NCBI GenBank assembly: GCA_016743235.1
Contig: VRZD01000009.1
Coordinates: 62,001-126,000 of the forward strand
Source: Pantanalinema sp. GBBB05
GTDB lineage: Bacteria > Cyanobacteriota > Cyanobacteriia > Leptolyngbyales > Leptolyngbyaceae
Reading direction: 5' to 3'
DNA length: 64,000 nucleotides
Shown: positions 62,206-64,000 of the stretch, piece after piece
How positions within the stretch are numbered: position 1 is the stretch's first letter
How the letters are laid out: every line of letters begins with the position of its first letter
Made by a program: the position numbers and the translations under genes
Notes under the pieces: generated by a model
The model's database searches: none
Told to the model about the DNA's origin: nothing
What the model saw: only the letters and a program-made list of their open reading frames with translations

Positions 62206-62663
62206 AAAAGCCTCAAGGGGTGAGTGACTGATCACGTCTGGATAAATCGAATATACAGACTTTAACAAATTTAACCTTCGTTCATCTTGAGGCTTTATAC
62301 CGACTTTTCTGTCACCAATTTATCAATTTGCTCAAGACTCGCCATGAGTCAGCTTTCGCCTGGTTTGTTCACATTTTTACACTGGTTTGATAACTAAAGG
62401 TAATCTGTACTTTCTCTTCCGGCAATGAAATAAGAATTCTGGCAACAAATAGCTTGAGGTAGAGTGGGCAAACCCTATGACCCACACCTTAGCGGTTCTA
62501 ACTTTAGAGTACGAAAAAATTCCGTAGGAGCCCAGCATTATAGAATCCCTAAATTGCAGGGCTTGAGAACAGCCAGTTCCATCACGATCGCCGCAGAGAA
62601 CCGTAGAGCCAGATTTAACCAATGATTTAGATCAAATCTCAACATAGCAGACTTAGTGTCAGG
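62206..62663. other. 458-base intergenic region with PHP-gene leader
   Basis: The part next to the PHP gene forms the candidate SD-sequestering structure. The remainder has an 81-codon minus frame (62377-62622) with no ribosome binding site or recognisable domain, which I do not call. Nothing else is seen. Confidence 0.4.
62207..62296 (-). promoter_or_regulatory. Candidate Shine-Dalgarno-sequestering RNA leader
   Basis: On the mRNA strand AAAGCCUCAAG (DNA 62296-62286) is fully complementary to CUUGAGGCUUU (62217-62207), which contains the GAGG ribosome binding site and abuts the AUG at 62205. Between them lie GUCUG/CAGAC and GUGA-UCAG-UCAC hairpins, giving a three-way-junction-like layout. 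A tiny AUG-started frame (MNEG then stop) follows the first arm. It could be a riboswitch, thermosensor or protein site; none is shown. Confidence 0.45.
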
Positions 62664-63368
62664 TTAAAACTCCTTCAAAACGTTTAATCCCTGAAGGCGC
62701 TGAATCAGTTTGAGATTGCCAGATGTGAGTAATCCTTGTAATTGCTCAACTTTATTTAGTACAGCCATTTCATGCGCACATTCTTCTTTCAAGATTGTGA
62801 GATAGCGATCGCGTTCTTGGTCAGTTGTTGCCCGCTCCAACAGATAAATTGCCATACTGATGTTGGATAGAGGATTGCGGAGTTCTAGCAACATTTTTTT
62901 CAGGATATCTTCCTGAACTTCAGCTATGTTTTGGTGGTCTTGAGACTGCTGTTGTAAGGATTTCGCCCGATCACGTTCTTGGCAATATTGCTGCATCAGA
63001 CTTGCCTGTTTACTGAATCGGATCGCGATCGCCTGCCGTAGTTCCGCTAGCGTAAACGGCTTTGTTAAATAATCATCCGCTCCTAAATTCATGCCTTGCC
63101 GCATGTCCGTCAGGCTAGCTCTAGCCGTCAGAAACAGAAACGGAATCATTGCCGTTTCAGGATGTTGTTGTAATTGGGCTAGTACACCATAACCATCCAA
63201 TTCAGGCATCATGACATCACAAATAATTAGATCAGGTTGTTCAGCTTGAGCAATTTGGACACCAACCAGCCCGTTTTCGGCAGTTACCACCTGAAATCCT
63301 TCGAGTTCCAAAAGCTCCTGAAGGGTTTCACGAATGAGTTCATCGTCTTCAATCACTACAATCTTCAT
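62664..63368 (-). CDS. Response regulator with degenerate histidine-kinase-like C-terminus
   Basis: The 234 residues begin with a canonical receiver domain (acidic pocket D8/D9, phosphoacceptor D51 in IICDVMMPE, T81, K103 in LTKPFTL). A coiled coil follows, then a region matching the dimerisation helix of kinases, LLELRNPLSNISMAIYLLERA. Here the phosphoaccepting His of H-E-L-R-T-P-L is Leu161. There is no HATPase domain, so it cannot be a kinase itself. It may dimerise or bind a kinase. No sensor kinase is adjacent. Confidence 0.87.
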   Translation of the reverse strand: MKIVVIEDDELIRETLQELLELEGFQVVTAENGLVGVQIAQAEQPDLIICDVMMPELDGYGVLAQLQQHPETAMIPFLFLTARASLTDMRQGMNLGADDYLTKPFTLAELRQAIAIRFSKQASLMQQYCQERDRAKSLQQQSQDHQNIAEVQEDILKKMLLELRNPLSNISMAIYLLERATTDQERDRYLTILKEECAHEMAVLNKVEQLQGLLTSGNLKLIQRLQGLNVLKEF

Positions 63369-63572
63369 GGCTGCACTCTTCTGAGCATGGCAAGGCTGAG
63401 GAACGATTAATCCGGTGACAGAGATCCCATCCGAATGAAGCTTTAGTGGGAAAATTGTCGATCGTTATTCTATGATTTCTGATTTTTCTATTAATTAACA
63501 AGCTGAGAATCACTAGGATCAATAGTGTAGAGTTCTAGGCAAATATTCCGAGAATACTGAACCTGCGTCCGT

Positions 63573-63606
63573 ATCTGATCTCCCTTATTTCCCCTACTCC
63601 CTATTC
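63573..63606 (+). repeat. CT-rich stretch directly upstream of the ABC permease gene
   Basis: ATCTGATCTCCC, TTATTTCCCC and TACTCCCTATTC are of the same CT-rich type as the cobN inserts and the 53473 copy. It occupies the position where a ribosome binding site would be expected and contains none. Confidence 0.5.
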
Positions 63607-64000
63607 ATGGATCACCTCAACTTTCTGTCCGATTATCTTGCGGCTAGTCTGCGGTTGTCCGTGCCCTTGATGTTTGCAGCACTAGGTGGTCTGTATTCTG
63701 AGCGATCGGGTGTGCTGAATATTGCTCTGGAAGGCATGATCCTGACCGGAGCCTTTGTGAGTGCGACAATCACCTTCCTTACAGGGAATCCCTGGTTAGG
63801 GGTCATAGCAGCCGTGGTGGGTGGCGGTCTGGTGGGCTTACTACATGCGTATCTCAGTGTGACGTTGCGAGTGGATCAACTCGTATCTGGATTAGCCATT
63901 AATCTCTCAGTGGCTGGGCTAACTGCGTTTATGTCTCGCCTTGTGTTTACTAGTGACGTCACGCAGCGGTTACCTGGAATTGCTCCGATCGTTCTACCTG
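63607..64000 (+). CDS. ABC transporter permease (nucleoside/simple-sugar type), N-terminal part
   Basis: The 131 visible residues begin MDHLNFLSDYLAASLRLSVP and contain GGLYSERSGVLNIALEGMILTGAF. This ERSGVxNIALEGMxxxGAF signature is typical of the second permease of BmpA-type nucleoside or basic-membrane-lipoprotein transporters. Three or more transmembrane helices follow in this part. The start ATG follows a CT-rich run. The gene is cut by the window edge, so partners cannot be seen. Confidence 0.85.
   Translation, partial: MDHLNFLSDYLAASLRLSVPLMFAALGGLYSERSGVLNIALEGMILTGAFVSATITFLTGNPWLGVIAAVVGGGLVGLLHAYLSVTLRVDQLVSGLAINLSVAGLTAFMSRLVFTSDVTQRLPGIAPIVLP

Noticed and set aside
62377..62622. 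81-codon minus-strand frame in the gap near the PHP gene
   Set aside because: No ribosome binding site, unusual composition and no recognisable domain.

Overview
This window reads as chromosomal DNA from a filamentous, probably non-heterocystous cyanobacterium (Leptolyngbya/Oscillatoriales-like). The evidence is the very frequent HIP1-type octamer GCGATCGC and its GATCG-rich variants, together with cyanobacterial marker genes: hetR and the RGSGR-peptide gene patX, hpsJ, nblB, the NDH-1 maturation factor CRR6, a DUF1816 protein, DUF502-nusB-ftsY and an NdbB-like dehydrogenase. Nearly everything is housekeeping or lineage-core. I found no prophage, insertion sequence, rRNA or CRISPR array. One tRNA gene (Arg, UCU) is present.

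Layout. 1-6 kb: the N-terminal two thirds of gyrA (minus, cut by the window edge), a histidine phosphatase, a cyclic-nucleotide-binding protein, ackA and a C39-like peptidase. 6-16 kb: an alpha/beta-hydrolase-like protein, a large two-partner-secretion exoprotein, a photolyase, map, a cupredoxin and a GT21-like glycosyltransferase. 15.4-17 kb: the developmental pair patX-hetR. Between them lie a stem-loop directly after patX and a sequence matching the NtcA-activated promoter architecture just upstream of hetR. 17-24.6 kb: a TPR protein, NDH-2, a pentapeptide protein, YjbQ, a coiled-coil membrane protein, ppk2, a GmhB-like HAD phosphatase and CRR6. 24.8-30.4 kb: cobN (carrying unusual in-frame GA/CT-rich repeats), a VapBC-type pair and moaA. 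30.4-37.2 kb: a TPR lipoprotein, an M16 family protein lacking its zinc motif, a metallophosphoesterase, an AtzE-like amidase with an AtzG-like fusion partner, aroQ and a 45-residue protein. 37.4-49.4 kb: cinA, a 2TM protein, argH, a SpoIIE phosphatase, hpsJ, DUF502, nusB, ftsY and pgl. 49.5-53.4 kb: two FHA proteins (one with a probable pseudokinase), nblB and a CBS protein. 53.4-61.2 kb: an envelope and membrane-protein block (SLH lipoprotein, RDD, membrane protein, SpoIIM, LapA-like) and two or three lineage-specific proteins. 61.4-64 kb: tRNA-Arg, a PHP phosphoesterase with a leader that could hide its ribosome binding site, a response regulator and the start of a nucleoside/sugar-type ABC permease (cut by the window edge).

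How it fits together. hetR, patX and hpsJ point to filament-level differentiation and motility (hormogonium-type biology). The NtcA-like promoter would tie hetR directly to nitrogen status, and nblB (phycobilisome breakdown) belongs to the same starvation physiology. ackA, ppk2, pgl, aroQ, argH, moaA and cobN are central and cofactor metabolism. Many translation starts were moved from the longest reading frame to an internal ATG where a Shine-Dalgarno sequence or family N-terminus supports it. All family assignments are from reading the protein sequences, without database searches.
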